Both the position numbers and the translations under genes were made by a program. A stretch of DNA of 64,000 nt. It comes from Myrica gale. Its lineage: Eukaryota; Streptophyta; Magnoliopsida; Fagales; Myricaceae. The DNA lies in assembly GCA_963930655.1 (NCBI GenBank), contig OZ005612.1:12777001-12841000 (forward strand). Reading direction: 5' to 3'. Positions 45,415 through 57,500 of the stretch are shown here, piece after piece. Below the pieces are notes generated by a model. It had not been told where the DNA came from and searched no databases. It worked only from the letters and a program-made list of their open reading frames with translations. How positions within the stretch are numbered: the first letter of the stretch is position 1; each line of letters starts with the position of its first letter.

Positions 45415-46351
45415 TAAATGCGGGGAGTGAAAATCAAAGAACTCACCGAAGCTCACCGTCTTGACCTTTTTATTATTATTTGTAGTTTTTCAATTTCTTT
45501 GATAATAAATTATATACATGTTATGTGTTTTTAGTAAATTATAATAGTATTCAAAATCTTTATATTTAGTAATAATTTTATATTTATAAAATACATAGCA
45601 TATTATTTAATATTTTTTTATAACTAGTGTAATAATTTTAATTAAAACAAGTTGATAGTAATAATATATAATATTTATAATTTAAAAATATAAACTATCA
45701 TAACAACTGTGACCAGATATTAAGTTATGTACTTTAATTGTATAAGCTAATTAATCTCACAATATCTTTTTGTTTGAAATTAAATAATATCTCATAATCA
45801 GAACAATCATAAATATAATTTTCATAACATTATTTCTAATTCCATATAACAACTTTAATTTTCATAAAACTCCTTTTAATTTCATATTTTATTATGTAGG
45901 TCTCCTAAAATATTTTTTAAACACATGACAAAATAAAATTATGTATTCAAAGGAATAAAATAGTCTATAAAATAATTATTAACATTAAATAAAATATATT
46001 TTTGAATTTTTGAATTTTTTTTCAAATTATACCTATAGCGGCGTTTTTAACAAAAACGCCGCTATGGGTGAACTCTACAGCGGCGGTCAATATGTAGATA
46101 CCTAATTTCTAGCAGCGTTTTGCAAAAAAACGCTGCTAAAGGTGGGTCTATAGCGGTGGTCCGATAATACCTTTAGCGGCGTTGTTTGCAAAACGCTGCT
46201 AAAGGAGGGTCTATAACCGCCGCTAAAAAGACCGTTTTGCAAAAAACGCAGCTAAAGTGGGTGACCGCCGCTACCCCCTTTAGCTGCGTTTTTTGCAAAA
46301 CGCCGCAATTTTTAGCGACCGCCGCTATAGATCTGTTTTTTTGTAGTGTTA

Positions 46352-47440
46352 AAATTCATGAAATAATTATAATGCCAATAATCATAGTGCTTATGATAAA
46401 GAAAATGATTTTACAAATGTATCTGGACACAATATCAACTAGGTACATATTGTATCTAGACATCATATGAGCTAGATACATGTTATTCAGGAATAAAATG
46501 TTCCATGAAAATGTAAATTATTCTCAAGTTATACAATAAAGCATAAATCATGATATTTTATCAATTCAATAAACATCTAGGATTAATGACCCTTAATCAA
46601 TTTTTCATCTAAAACCAATAATTGCGACATGAAAGAATTGTAGTTATACTAGAATTAGATGTTCTAATCATGCAATATTCTAGTTCAATCACTTGCAAGG
46701 AAAGATGACCAATAAACTTTTAAAGAAAAATTGATTAGTGCTTGAGGATTGTTGGAGGAGGTGTAAACTGATGTACATGGTCTTTTTTAACCACATAACC
46801 AGAAGTGGGTTTCCTATTTCATCATTTTCACAAATGAATATTCGAGGTATGGTTCTGTACCACTGAATCAAAAGTTTTGAGTTCTTTGAAACATCAATAA
46901 ATTTGAGAATGAAGTGGAGAACTAACTAGAAAGGTTTGAAAGATGAGGTAAATATATCTCTTGAGAGTTTCATAATTGTTTTTGAGATTCAGGCATGATA
47001 TTTTAGTTAACTCTCCCTACTACACCACTGCACAATGTTGTTGCGGAAATAAGAAAATAAACTTTATGTGATATTGTTCATTGAGTGATAAACATGTCTG
47101 ATTACCTATATTTTTTGGGAATTATAACTTGGAGATGACTGTTTATATTCTAAATAGGATACTCATTAAGTCAGTTCCTAAAATTCCTTGAGAATTGTAG
47201 ACTAGTGAGACCAAATCTAGATCATTTGAGAGTACTAGAATGCTTTAACCAATTGAACCAAGCCGATCATAACAATATTTAACCTAATTAACTAAACTTG
47301 GTCAACACTCAAGCTTGAAACGGGCAGAGTTCAATAAAAAAAGAAAGTGAATGTACTTCAACAGTTTTGTTTGTTCTGTTCATTCTAGCTCCAGGCGATA
47401 ACAAATCCACAATGTCGAAAATTATTCACCCCAATCCTAT
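46352..47440. other. AT-rich intergenic DNA
   Basis: No gene, repeat end or domain recognised. Confidence 0.5.
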
Positions 47441-47442
47441 TT

Positions 47443-47950
47443 TTATTTTTTTTTACTTTGAGTTTTAGCTATTTTTAAGTTTTCATTTAATTCAAAATCT
47501 TTTGATTTTATTTTTTTTTTAATTTATTTTAATGATGCGTGTCGAATTACAATTGGAGGGGACAACATTGTTCCGCTAAAACCCTTACCGTAACTTAATT
47601 TACTATTGGTCAAATAAATAAATGATTTTTTTTTTTTAAATCCGGTTTTAAAATGGACCTAAAATCTAGGGAGCGAAACTGAAATAACGCTAACAGCACA
47701 CCAGATTGACGTCTTACTGCAACTTCAAAGAATTAAAGCACTTAAAGTAAAGACTACGAGAAAAGAAAGGCGAGAAACGGGACATACTTTTTTTTTTTTA
47801 TATTCGGTTGTTGAGATAAAGTAATAGCGAAAAACGTCGTAGACGTTAAGACAAGCAAAGCATACATACAAAAAAAAAAAGCATACATACAGCACGAACT
47901 GTCACATCACTAAATAAACCACCGACACGTTATTCACGCAGTCCAACTAC
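47443..47950. repeat. Direct duplication, copy 1
   Basis: Shares with 49579-49855 the words TTTTTAAGTTTTCATTTAATT, TTTATTTTAATGATG, GAGAAACGGGAC, GATAAAGTAATAG, GACAAGCAAAGCATA and CCACCGACAC with TTATTCACGCAGT. It has about 220 bases (47545-47770) not present in copy 2. Confidence 0.85.
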
Positions 47951-48379
47951 TGTAAATAAATCAAGATAGAGAAATGAAAGACAAAAATTTACATTATCAT
48001 CTATCAGCAAGCCTGTAAAAATAGAGAAATAGCTTCAAGAATAAAGTTTTCTCACATCTCAAAAAAATTATTGATGCCACTTGCTATAACTTCAGCTTTC
48101 ATTCTCTAATCGTATATTTGCACATCTAGCTTTATAGAACTAATTTTTATTATCAATTTCATCAATCATTTATAAAGCATTTAAGTGTAGGGAGACACTC
48201 TACTGAGGAAAGAAGAAATCTAACCTTATAATATATTTTCTTCATTTTTTTCAATATTAAGGTATCTAATTTTTAAACTAATTAATTTGGACTATTTTAC
48301 ATTTATATTTTGATCTATAACTCTTTCATTAATCTATTTTGCTTCATTTTCTTCATCATTAAGTAATCTAAGCTAAGGT

Positions 48380-48730
48380 GTGATTGCTATTGGGCAATAG
48401 TAGAGAAAGCTAAAGAAAGACAATAATTTTAGGGTCGATGTAGGCAAGTTTTATCCGAACTACCTAAAAATATCGATGTCGTCTCTCTATCCTTTGATCT
48501 CTTTTATTTATTGTATTTCTGCGATTGTTGGGTGCTTTAATATCTTGAATAGTTCTCTTCTGCTTTCTCTTGAAATTTTTTTTAATTTTTATTAGAACTC
48601 AATTCACCCCCTCTTAGGTTGTCACCTAGACTCACAATTAGTCTTAGGTACATTTTTTTCTATAGATTTTAGCTTGACTACTTCATTAGAGTTTTATCCT
48701 CTTGGGTTGTTATCTAGATCCACACTTCAC
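48380..48730 (+). repeat. Copia (SIRE-type) LTR 3' remnant
   Basis: TAGGCAAGTTTTATCCGAAC, ATCGATGTCGTCTCTCTAT and AACTCAATTCACCCCCTCTTAG match the layout of the LTR end at 28600-28770. No internal region follows. Confidence 0.55.
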
Positions 48731-49578
48731 ATGTGTCTACACAATCAAAAATAAGACTTGAGTGTATGTGGTATATGTCGACACTATCTTCCCATGTGTC
48801 AACATTGAAGAGATTTTTCTGCAACTTGAAGGTATCATTTCCACTCCAATCCATCTTTAAACACCAACAATAAGCAATGTGGACATTTTAGCTTATGCAA
48901 AGGTGTTAGATGATATGGAGAGACTTTTTGTAGAGAGAGGTTTTCCCTTTTGGAAATCAATTTTGGTAAATGAGGATTGACAAGATTGAGTTATGAAAAC
49001 CTTCAAAGGGAGTATATAGATTTGTGATAATGCTGTTTAGATTTTATTAAGTTGGTTAAATTTAATTATGTTGACCATATGTTATTTGATTTTTTATTTT
49101 ATTTTATTTCAAATTAATGTAAAGAATTAATTTTATTAAACATATATAAGATTAATGAAAATACAAATTGAGCCCAAACATTGAAAAGTATTTTTTTGAG
49201 AGTTAAGGTAACAACCAAAAATTGTGAATTATAATATTCTATTGAAATCTAATGCATTTGAAACTAATTTACACAAAAAGTACATTACATTAAAATAAAC
49301 GGAGCCTTAATCTAAATGAAGTCAAATCAACGTTCTTCAATCAATATATACCGCATTACCATGCAAGTAGTATGTTGCATAGGATGATTTGGAGAACTAC
49401 ATTTGTGATTCAATTGTTTTTGAATCTGATTTATGAAATTTGATTTCCAATTTGTTAGGTTATTTCTTAAATGTATTTTATTCACTCACTATCAGATGAA
49501 TGACTTGGATATTGATAAGATCAACCCTAGTAGGCCAACATCGATAGCTGGATTGTTTCCTAATTAGGTTTCTCCTTT
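48731..49578. other. AT-rich intergenic DNA
   Basis: Holds one GTCGACAC/GTGTCAAC pair (about 48777-48803), but no gene. Confidence 0.5.
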
Positions 49579-49855
49579 GGTATTTTTAAGTTTTGAGTTT
49601 TCGCTATTTTTAAGTTTTCATTTAATTCAAAATTTTGAGATTTTTTTTTAAATTAATATTTATTTATTTTAATGATGTGTGTCAAAAAAAGAACAAAAGA
49701 AAGTCGAGAAACGGGACCTACTTTTTTATGTTATGGTTTAGATAAAGTAATAGTGAATGACGTAGGTGGTAGGCATTGGACAAGCAAAGCATATATACTG
49801 CACGATTGTCATCACTAAAAAAACCACCGACACATTATTCACGCAGTGCAACGGC
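49579..49855. repeat. Direct duplication, copy 2
   Basis: See 47443-47950. This copy lies about 500 bases upstream of the RALF-like gene. Confidence 0.85.
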
Positions 49856-50254
49856 ACGGCCACGATTTGTGATCCCATTGAAATCCTAAGGATTTTAATC
49901 CATTAGTCAATATTTGTTTATTTTGTCTTTTAGTTTTAATTTTTTTTATGAGAACTATTTGAGTTACTTCTATTGAGATATCACCCATACATATGGCAAG
50001 TATATTTTACTAACAGAAAATGTGCCACGATCAAGCGACCTAATCTAAGGGAATCATGTTGTTTTGTTAGCTCGGTAGATATTAAGTTAGTTGCGGCACT
50101 AGAATCGGATAAAAATTTTTATTTGACCCTTATTTTATTCGCAGTACCTTTACTTTATTCTATCAAAAAAGGAAAAGAGTTCAATTGAGTGCACTTTTCC
50201 AGCATATTTGGGGACCGTCTCATTCTTTTGGTCAATACTCCCATCTTTACCCGC

Positions 50255-50262
50255 TTATAAGT
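50255..50262 (+). promoter_or_regulatory. Possible TATA box of the RALF-like gene
   Basis: CTTATAAGTG lies about 100 bases before the ATG at 50357. Placement fits a core promoter; there is no other support. Confidence 0.4.
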
Positions 50263-50356
50263 GAACCTCTCTAGTAACGCAGCAAATGTAACTAAGCGCG
50301 CTTGGGAGGGGAGATAAGTTGGGTGGGGTGACTACAAATTAGGAGTAAGATCGAAA

Positions 50357-50732
50357 ATGGAGGTTCAGAAGAAGAAGGGAGGGATATTGTTGAATCATCT
50401 TGCATTATTCTTGGTGATGCTGATACTCCTTGACTCCTCTTTCTCATGTGGTGCTGCTGTCCTTGTCAAGAGCAACACCAGTTTCCGCTGCGATGGCCAC
50501 CTTGAGGAATGCATGATCGCCGAGGACTTGGAGTTGGACTACCTCATGAACCCCTATGTGAGCCGGATTCTTGCTAGGACAAGTGGACATCAACTACAGT
50601 AATGGTGGTAAGGCCGCCTATCAAAAAAGTTGTGGGAAGCCTCAAGACCCTCAATATGCTACGTGCATCGCTAAATCCAAACCGAAAAACAATGGATGTA
50701 AGCCTAGAGGTATTTACCACAAATGCAAATAA
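50357..50732 (+). pseudogene. RALF-like (rapid alkalinization factor) secreted peptide, frameshifted
   Basis: From the ATG at 50357: a short basic start, a hydrophobic signal peptide (LALFLVMLILLDSSFSCGA, residues ~16-34), then a propeptide with CDGHLEECMIAEDLELDYLM and SRILA, close to the RALF precursor pattern including the paired cysteines and the RRILA-like processing area. In this frame it stops at 50600-50602. Shifting frame near 50580 continues with VDINYSNGGKA and a four-Cys tail (C-x10-C-x10-C-x8-C) ending at 50730-50732, the mature peptide layout of RALF, though the last spacing is longer than usual. RALFs are secreted ligands of FERONIA-type receptor kinases and raise apoplastic pH. 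A one-base insertion (or two-base loss) separates the two halves; it may be a real mutation or a sequencing error. It is the only nearly complete host gene in the window. Confidence 0.82.
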
Positions 50733-50884
50733 ACATAACCCCCCTAAATCTTGTTATCATATTTTTAAATAACCTGGATGGATTTCGGATATGCTATATT
50801 CCTTTTTCTTGTTTTGTTTTTCAAGCTGCTTTTGTGTTTTGTTTGTTTTAAAGTATGCTATCTATGTAATGTATGTTTTGTGTG

Positions 50885-50890
50885 AATAAA
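50885..50890 (+). terminator. Possible polyadenylation signal of the RALF-like gene
   Basis: AATAAA lies about 150 bases after the stop codon, following a T-rich stretch, as expected for a plant near-upstream element. Confidence 0.45.
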
Positions 50891-50899
50891 TCATGTCTA

Positions 50900-51900
50900 C
50901 CGCTTGTGGTAAAGTCGCGCATTCACATGGGTGTAATTAGAAACCTTATGCAATCCATCAAAAGATGCAGGTTGGCGGATATGGAAGAAGTCTGCTTTAA
51001 AGCTTTTAGGAGTGATCCTCAGTAACAATCTCTCCATTAATATTATTGTACACACAAGGCCCATAATTCGGTTTTTAATTTTTAATATATCGATATGTCG
51101 ACGCAGCATCCTCTGATGTGCTTATATAACTCGATTTGTCTGCTAAATGTAGGAGCTTTGCTAAGTTGCGTATCAAAGCTTGTTTACAAATTGTCTGGGA
51201 TACTGAGAGTATTAGAATTTAACCAAAAACACAAAATTTAAGAATTATGTTTAACTTGAATTTTTTGCAAAAACATTCAAAGCTTTCTCTAGCTTGAATC
51301 CAGTAGTCCAGGATTGTTCTTATACCAGAGAAAATGTAGCTGCTATTCCTAGAACGTAACACAAAGGAAAATTAAGGTAACTCTTAGAGGTTGGCCGGCT
51401 AGTTGTTAGTCTTGGAACTTCAGCATTTAACTCTCCAAGATTTCAGTTTTATTCTTCTTCTTTTTTTTTTGTCTAATTCCAAGATTTCAGGTTTAAATTT
51501 CATATAAGGTGCTACGTACCAATTCTTTGACACTATTCTTAGGGATTGTGATCCGATAAGTATTTGATGTGTGTGAAACAGATCAAATTGCACAAACGTA
51601 AGGATTAGTCGAGGTAACATTCCAAATTAATACGCTAAAAAACTGGAATCAACTGAAGGAGAGGTAAAGCGCACAAAAAGAAAATCCAATTTGGGTACAA
51701 TGGAAGGAGTACAGCACATGCAAGGTTGAGCATTAGTCAGGCTAAACCTCCTAATACCATTTCTCATAAAAAATAAAATAAAAGCAACCGAACAAGATCT
51801 GAAGCAAAATTAAAAACTGACGGGGATTTCAAAGTTCAGAAGAAAAACAACAAGAAGATTAGACAAATACAGAAGTGAAAAAGCATGAGTCTCGATCAAC
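50900..51900. other. No recognisable gene
   Basis: Short frames on the minus strand have no motif. Confidence 0.5.
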
Positions 51901-52005
51901 CACTTTTGCCAGTTATACACTGTCTTGATCAACGTGACAATCTGAACGTATCGAAGAGGCTAAGGACCTAATTATTGCTTCGCCCTCAACCAAAATTTGT
52001 ATAGC

Positions 52006-52115
52006 TTTAGGCGAACGAAGGAAGCCCATTAATAACAACGGTGTTAATGGGAAGCCAAAATTTGTATAGCTTTAGGCGAACGAAGGAAGCCCACTTTAGG
52101 CGAACGAAGGAAGCC
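52006..52115. repeat. Three copies of a 22-23-base repeat
   Basis: TTTAGGCGAACGAAGGAAGC(CCA) at 52006, 52071 and 52094. The first two copies also share the preceding CCAAAATTTGTATAGC. It lies in the presumed LTR before the gypsy primer site. Confidence 0.9.
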
Positions 52116-52129
52116 ACATTAACAAACTG

Positions 52130-52500
52130 CTAATAACCATTAAGCGCATCATGATGGAGAAACTGTCCATGACTTAACAGCCATCCAGGATAACTGGGAC
52201 GTGGAAACAGGATAACATCCCATGACTTGGCCGTTATCAATAACAACGGTGACGTGGAAGGGAGATAACAAAACGGATATAAAAGGAGAAAGACAAAGAC
52301 AAAGTGGGTACGCAATTGGGATCTAAACAAGTGTAGAAAAGATTTTGATTTGAGAGAAAACTAACTTAAGCATCGGATCGAGGATTAATTCCCTCCGGGT
52401 GGGGGAAATTGTGTTTGTGTGTGCAAATAGATTGTCAGGCGAAGCAATTGGGGAGCTTTCCAAACTCAGGAACTATTTGAGGTGGTCATCATTAATCAAC
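52130..52500 (+). repeat. Tat-like gypsy LTR, 3' part
   Basis: A TATA box (TATAAAAG, 52278-52285) and a leader-like sequence precede a primer site at 52513, as in the R-U5 part of a Tat-type LTR. The left end of the LTR could not be fixed; it may extend to about 51650. Confidence 0.5.
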
Positions 52501-52512
52501 TTATTTATCAGT

Positions 52513-52524
52513 TGGCGCCATCGG
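52513..52524 (+). other. Primer binding site (tRNA-Asp type)
   Basis: TGGCGCCATCGG resembles the TGGCGCCGTTGCC/TGGCGCCGTCTGTGG sites of Tat-type plant gypsy elements. A gag start follows 33 bases later. Confidence 0.65.
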
Positions 52525-52556
52525 TGGATACGTTAGTTTCTGAAGATAAAATATCT

Positions 52557-52892
52557 ATGACGACCACGCCAAGTAAAGGGAAGAGCAAGGTTGGAGAAAA
52601 TCGTGTAGAACATGGCATGGATGGAGATGAAGGCGGCTCGCATGACGACGAACATAACGATTCTCAGACGATTGCTGCCCGCGAGCCAAGATTAACAGAT
52701 GAGAGGCAAGTTGGTGCAGACGCTTCAGTAGAACATCATGAGGACGAACCGGTTCTGTCCACTGGAAATTGTGTACCTCAAGTGGATGCTAAACTCGCGG
52801 AAGAGCTAGCTGAGTTAGGCAAAATCAACCAAGGAAGACAAACCGCCTCCCTCCACTCTAGAGAATATGATGCACAAGCTCGAATCTCGTAA
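52557..52892 (+). pseudogene. Tat-like gypsy gag, N-terminal part only
   Basis: From the ATG at 52557 (in a frame open from 52482): MTTTPSKGKSKVGENRVEHG, an acidic His-rich stretch (GGSHDDEHND), then AKLAEELAELGKINQGRQ. This is a hydrophilic N-terminus of the kind preceding the gag core. The frame stops at 52892 and the core, zinc knuckle and pol are absent, so the element is cut off here. Confidence 0.55.
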
Positions 52893-54335
52893 TACCTCCT
52901 CCCGCTTAACTATTATTTTATTACTTTTTTTGATTAATTTCAAAATTATAAATAAATTTTCTTTGAACATTTTCCTAGTAGACGATACTTATGATATTTT
53001 ATGGTTTCTTATTGTAATAAGAAAGGTATTTAAATTGACAATTAGTACTTAGATTGTATTTTCTTAATAAACACTATAAATTACGGAACTTGTGTATTTT
53101 GTGCATTAAAATTTATTTACCTCTCTTGTAATTTGTTAGCCTGGCTCTAATTTAATTCAGTTAGTGAAATTAGAACTTGATTAATATTTTAGTTAGCCGT
53201 TAGCCCTTGATTAGTGATCATTGGACATTTATTTTTATATTATGTTTTGAGTACATGTATTGGGATTTATTTGATATTATTTTGTTTATATTATGTTTTG
53301 AGGAGATTTGATATATTTATGTTTTTTCGATTATATTATTTGTATTTATTAAAACTTAGTACAACATGTTAATTAATGTTATATTTCTCATTTCGTTACA
53401 CTCCTTCAAACTTTGAAACTATTATCTAACAAACTTAAGGTCATTTATATTATTTAAAATTTAGTAATAAATCGAAAAGTACGAGCTTTGAAAAATAAAC
53501 CAAATCGCCAAAAATCGTTTTGACAAACATACAACCGTCCGGACTACTTTCTGTAAGGTCGAATGGTGTCGTATTGTGTAATAATACTGTCCTGAAGGTA
53601 TTATACCATGTTTGGACGCTATCATTTATGATCGTGTCATTGAGATGCTGTCGTTTGAAGATTTGTAAAACGGTGTCGTGAACCGTAAGTCAGCCTGGAG
53701 ACGATAGGTACCTCGTCCTATCGTTGTTTTGCTGATGATCAGACTCTATCGTTTGGGGATTTTGGAGGCTTCCACACGACATTAAATGCGTTCGAACATG
53801 TTTTATTCATTTGAAAGACATAAAGTCGCAGATAGTATAGCCAAAATGTAAAAAACCTAAAAAATTTGAGAGATTTGAGTGAGAGGAGAAGAAGGGAGTT
53901 GATTTTGCACGTCAATCTCATAGAAAAAGGGTGTGGAAGAAGCAACTCATTTGAGATTTTAAAATTTCTGTTGTTTTAGGGTGAAAAGCAAGGATTTTAG
54001 GCTATCAAAGCATATGTTTTTTTGAATTTTTAGGGTCTAAAATAATAGCAATGGAGTTTGGGATTGGTTGTGATGTGTTTTATATTGAAGTGTTTATGAT
54101 TTAGGTTGATTTTAGCATGAATTTGTAGTGAGAAAGGAGTCTGTTCGTCGAAGAACAATGTTGTTCGACAATCGCACTCCGGACGGATTACGGTCCGTCC
54201 GGACTCTCTTGTTTGGTTTGGACGGTTTGCATAATCCATCTGAATGCTAATATGTATGGTTTGAACAGTTATGATGTCGTTTGAACGGTTTTTTCAATTA
54301 TGTTTCATGCATTCAATTAGTAGCCTTAAACCCCG
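52893..54335. other. AT-rich DNA with CACTA-like words
   Basis: No domain. CCGTCCGGAC, GTCGTTTGAA and ATCGTTTGGGG words at 53520-53760 and 54170-54290 resemble the subterminal words near 33600 and 34200, but no ends were found. Confidence 0.45.
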
Positions 54336-54338
54336 TTT

Positions 54339-54381
54339 AAGAATTACACCGAGTTCGTTATGCGAACTCAGTGTAATTCTT
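54339..54381. repeat. 19-bp inverted repeat with 5-nt loop
   Basis: 54339-54357 and 54363-54381 (AAGAATTACACCGAGTTCG and its reverse complement with one mismatch) around TTATG. It lies 130 bases left of the broken gypsy gag. Confidence 0.95.
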
Positions 54382-54510
54382 GAATTGTCCACGTTATGGA
54401 CAGCTTGAGTTTAGAATATCCGTAATGTGTGTAATTTGATTTATTATTGTGATAGTATGTTTAGAAATTTCGATGGAAATCTCCTTTTGTCCTTCGGATA
54501 AACATTCAAT

Positions 54511-57500
54511 ATAAAACAAGGAGCAAGGTCAGTAGCAGAGTATGCTGCTAAATTTATAGAATTATCTAGATTTGCCTTATATTTGATTCCTGATGAGAGT
54601 AAGAAATCTCGTAAGTTTGAGAGAGGTTTGCAGTCTCATATTAAGGATAGAATTTGTTGTCATAAGTTTGAGAATTTTAAACAATTAGTTGATAGATCCT
54701 TGATTGTGGAACTTACTTTACAGGAAAGTGTTATTATTACTGAGCAGAATAAGAAACGCTCTTTCCAAGGAAATCAATTCCAAGGACAGTCATCGGGAAA
54801 GAAGGGAGGAGGTAATTATGGAAATAGAGGCAATGGGCAAGGAAATAGAAGGAATGGTTCTAATGCTGCAGGGATAACATGTTTTACTTGTGGAAAGCTA
54901 GGTCATTTTTCTCAAGATTGTACAATGAGGCAAGGATTTCCTCAGAATGTGCGTAATAATCAAGTGAATAACCCTGACAATAAACAGAGGGCAACTGGAC
55001 CAGCAAGAGTATTTGCTTTGAATATATAAGAAGCAGAGCAGGATGAGAATGTGGTGACAGGTACTTTTTCCCTTCCTTGTGGGTTAGTAACTGTGTTGTT
55101 TGATACTGGTACTACGCATTCTTTTATTTCATAGAATTACGTAAATAGACTTGGATTATTGATAGAACCCTTATTTATTAGACTTGATGTCGTAACTCCG
55201 TTGGGGATTAATAGTATGTGTACTAAAAAGATCAAGAAGTTTCCAATGGAAATAGCAGGATGGAGATTGCCTATAGATTTGACAATCTTGGATATGGGAA
55301 ATTTTGATGTGATTCTTGGCATGGATTGGTTATCTGGTTATCATGTAAACTTAGATTGTCATGCAAAGGAAGTAAGTTTACTTGTGCCTGGACAAAAGAG
55401 AATTTAGTTTAGAAATGGCAAGAAAATGATTCCCAAACCTAGTAAGGAATTTCCTCAGGTTCCATTAATATCTGCATTCAAAGCTTGGAAGAGTGTGGTG
55501 AATGGAGCTCAGGCTTTTCTAGTTTCAATTGCTGAAGTTCCAAATGAAGAAAAAAAGATTGAAAACATACCAGTGATATGTGAATATCAAGATGTCTTTC
55601 CATAAGAACTACCCGGACTACCACCGGTAAGAGAAATTGAATTTGATATTTCATTAGCACCAGACACTGCACCTTTGTCAAAAGCTCCGTATAGAATGGC
55701 ACCGGCTGAACTAAAGGAATTAAAGGAACAACTACAAGATTTATTGCAAAAAGGATATATTAGACCTAGTGTTTCACCCTGAGGAGCCCAATATTATTTG
55801 TGAAAAAGAAGGACGACACTATGAGAATGTGCATAGATTATCGTGAGCTGAATAAGGTTACTATTAGGAATAAGTATCCTTTACCTAGGATTGATGATTT
55901 GTTTGATCAATTGAATGGTGCTGAAATATTTTCTAAGATTGATCTGAGGTCAGGATATCATCAATTGAGAATCAGGAAGGAAGATATTCCAAAGACAGCT
56001 TTTCGTACCAGGTATGGACATTATGAGTTCCTGGTAATGCCTTTTGGATTAACAAATGCTCCTGCTGAATTTATGGATTTGATGGATAGAGTATTTAGCG
56101 ATTTTCTGGATCATTTTGTGGTGGTATTTATTGATGAAATATTGATATACTCTAGAAGTAAGGAAGAACATGCGAATCATTCAAGGTTGGTCTTACAAAA
56201 GTTGAGAGATGAACACTTATATGCTAAATTCTTGAAATGTGAGTTTTGGTTGAAGGAAGTAATATTTCTAGGACATATTATTTCAAGTCAAGGTATATCA
56301 GTTGATCCAGGACAAGTAGAGGCAGTTTATACTTGGCCAAGACCTATTACAGTTCATGATATTAGAAGTTTTCTTGGATTTGCCGCATACTATCGTAAAT
56401 TTGTAGAAGGATTTTCTAAACTGGCATCAGCTTTGACAGCATTGACAAAGAAGAATGCTAAATTTATATGGACTGAAGAATGTGAGCAAAGTATATACTT
56501 CTACCTAAGGAATCAGAAGTATATATCTTTTATACTGAGGCCTCAAGAACAGGATTAGGAGGGGTATTGATGCAGGAAGGAAAAGTTATTGCTTATGCAT
56601 CACGACAGCTTAAGACTCATGAAAAGAATTACCCCACACATGATTTAGAATTGGCAGTTGTAGTGTTTGCACTGAAACTTTGGAGACATTATTTGTATGG
56701 AGTTAAGTGTGAAATTTATACAGATCATAAAATTTTGAAATATTTCTTTACTTAGAAGGAGTTAAATATGAGACAGATGAGATGGTTGGAATTAATTAAA
56801 GACTATGATTGTACCATCAATTATCATCTTGGCAAGGCAAATGTAGTGGCAGATGCCTTAAGTAGGAAATTTGAAGAAGGAAAAGAAAGGAGTCAGAAGT
56901 TGTTTCCTGAATTAGAAAAAGATATGGTGAGAAATGAGATTGAATTACTTTTGGAAGATGAAGTGAAACAATTAAATGTCCTGACAGTTCAATCTACACT
57001 ACAGGATCGGATTAAGGATGGACAAGCTCAAGACCCAATAGTGAAAGAACTTGTGGATTCTATATCAGAAGTTGTGATTAAGAATGATGGATTAGCATAC
57101 TTTAGAGAAAGAATAGTGGTTTCAGACAACAAAGAGATTAAAGAACTTATACTGCAGGAAGCTCATCGGTCAAAGTATTCAATGCATCCAGGTTCCACAA
57201 GAATGTAACAAGATTTGAAAACAAAATTTTGGTGGCCTGGCATGAAAAGAGAAATTGATGAATTTGTTCGTAGATGTTTGATTTGTCAACAAGTGAAAGC
57301 TAAACATCAGAAACCTGCAAGATTATTACAGCCCTTACAGATCCCAGTATGGAAATGGGATGAGATTGCTATGGATTTTGTAATTGGGTTACCAAGAGCA
57401 TTGACTGGACAAGATGCTATCTGGATGGTTATAGATCGTTTGACAAAATCAGCTCATTTTATTCCAATAAAGGTTAGTTATACTTCTGAGAAGTTGGCCG

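Larger units (their letters stand above)
42437..46348. mobile_element. CACTA element with intact ends, 3912 bp
   Basis: It starts CACTACAAAAAAACGGCC and ends with the reverse complement of CACTACAAAAAAACAG (TTTTTTTGTAGTG). It is flanked by TTA on both sides (42434-42436, 46349-46351), the 3-bp duplication typical of CACTA. Subterminal regions (42450-42700, 46030-46330) are filled with GCGGCGGTC / GACCGCCGC and AGCGGCGTTTT repeats in both directions. No transposase domain was recognised inside, so it is non-autonomous. The interior carries exon-like pieces (see 44234-45414). Confidence 0.93.

Noticed and set aside
49973..50188. 71-codon frame upstream of the RALF-like gene
   Set aside because: No recognisable domain. 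Briefly considered as an organelle-derived piece, but nothing in it could be matched with confidence.
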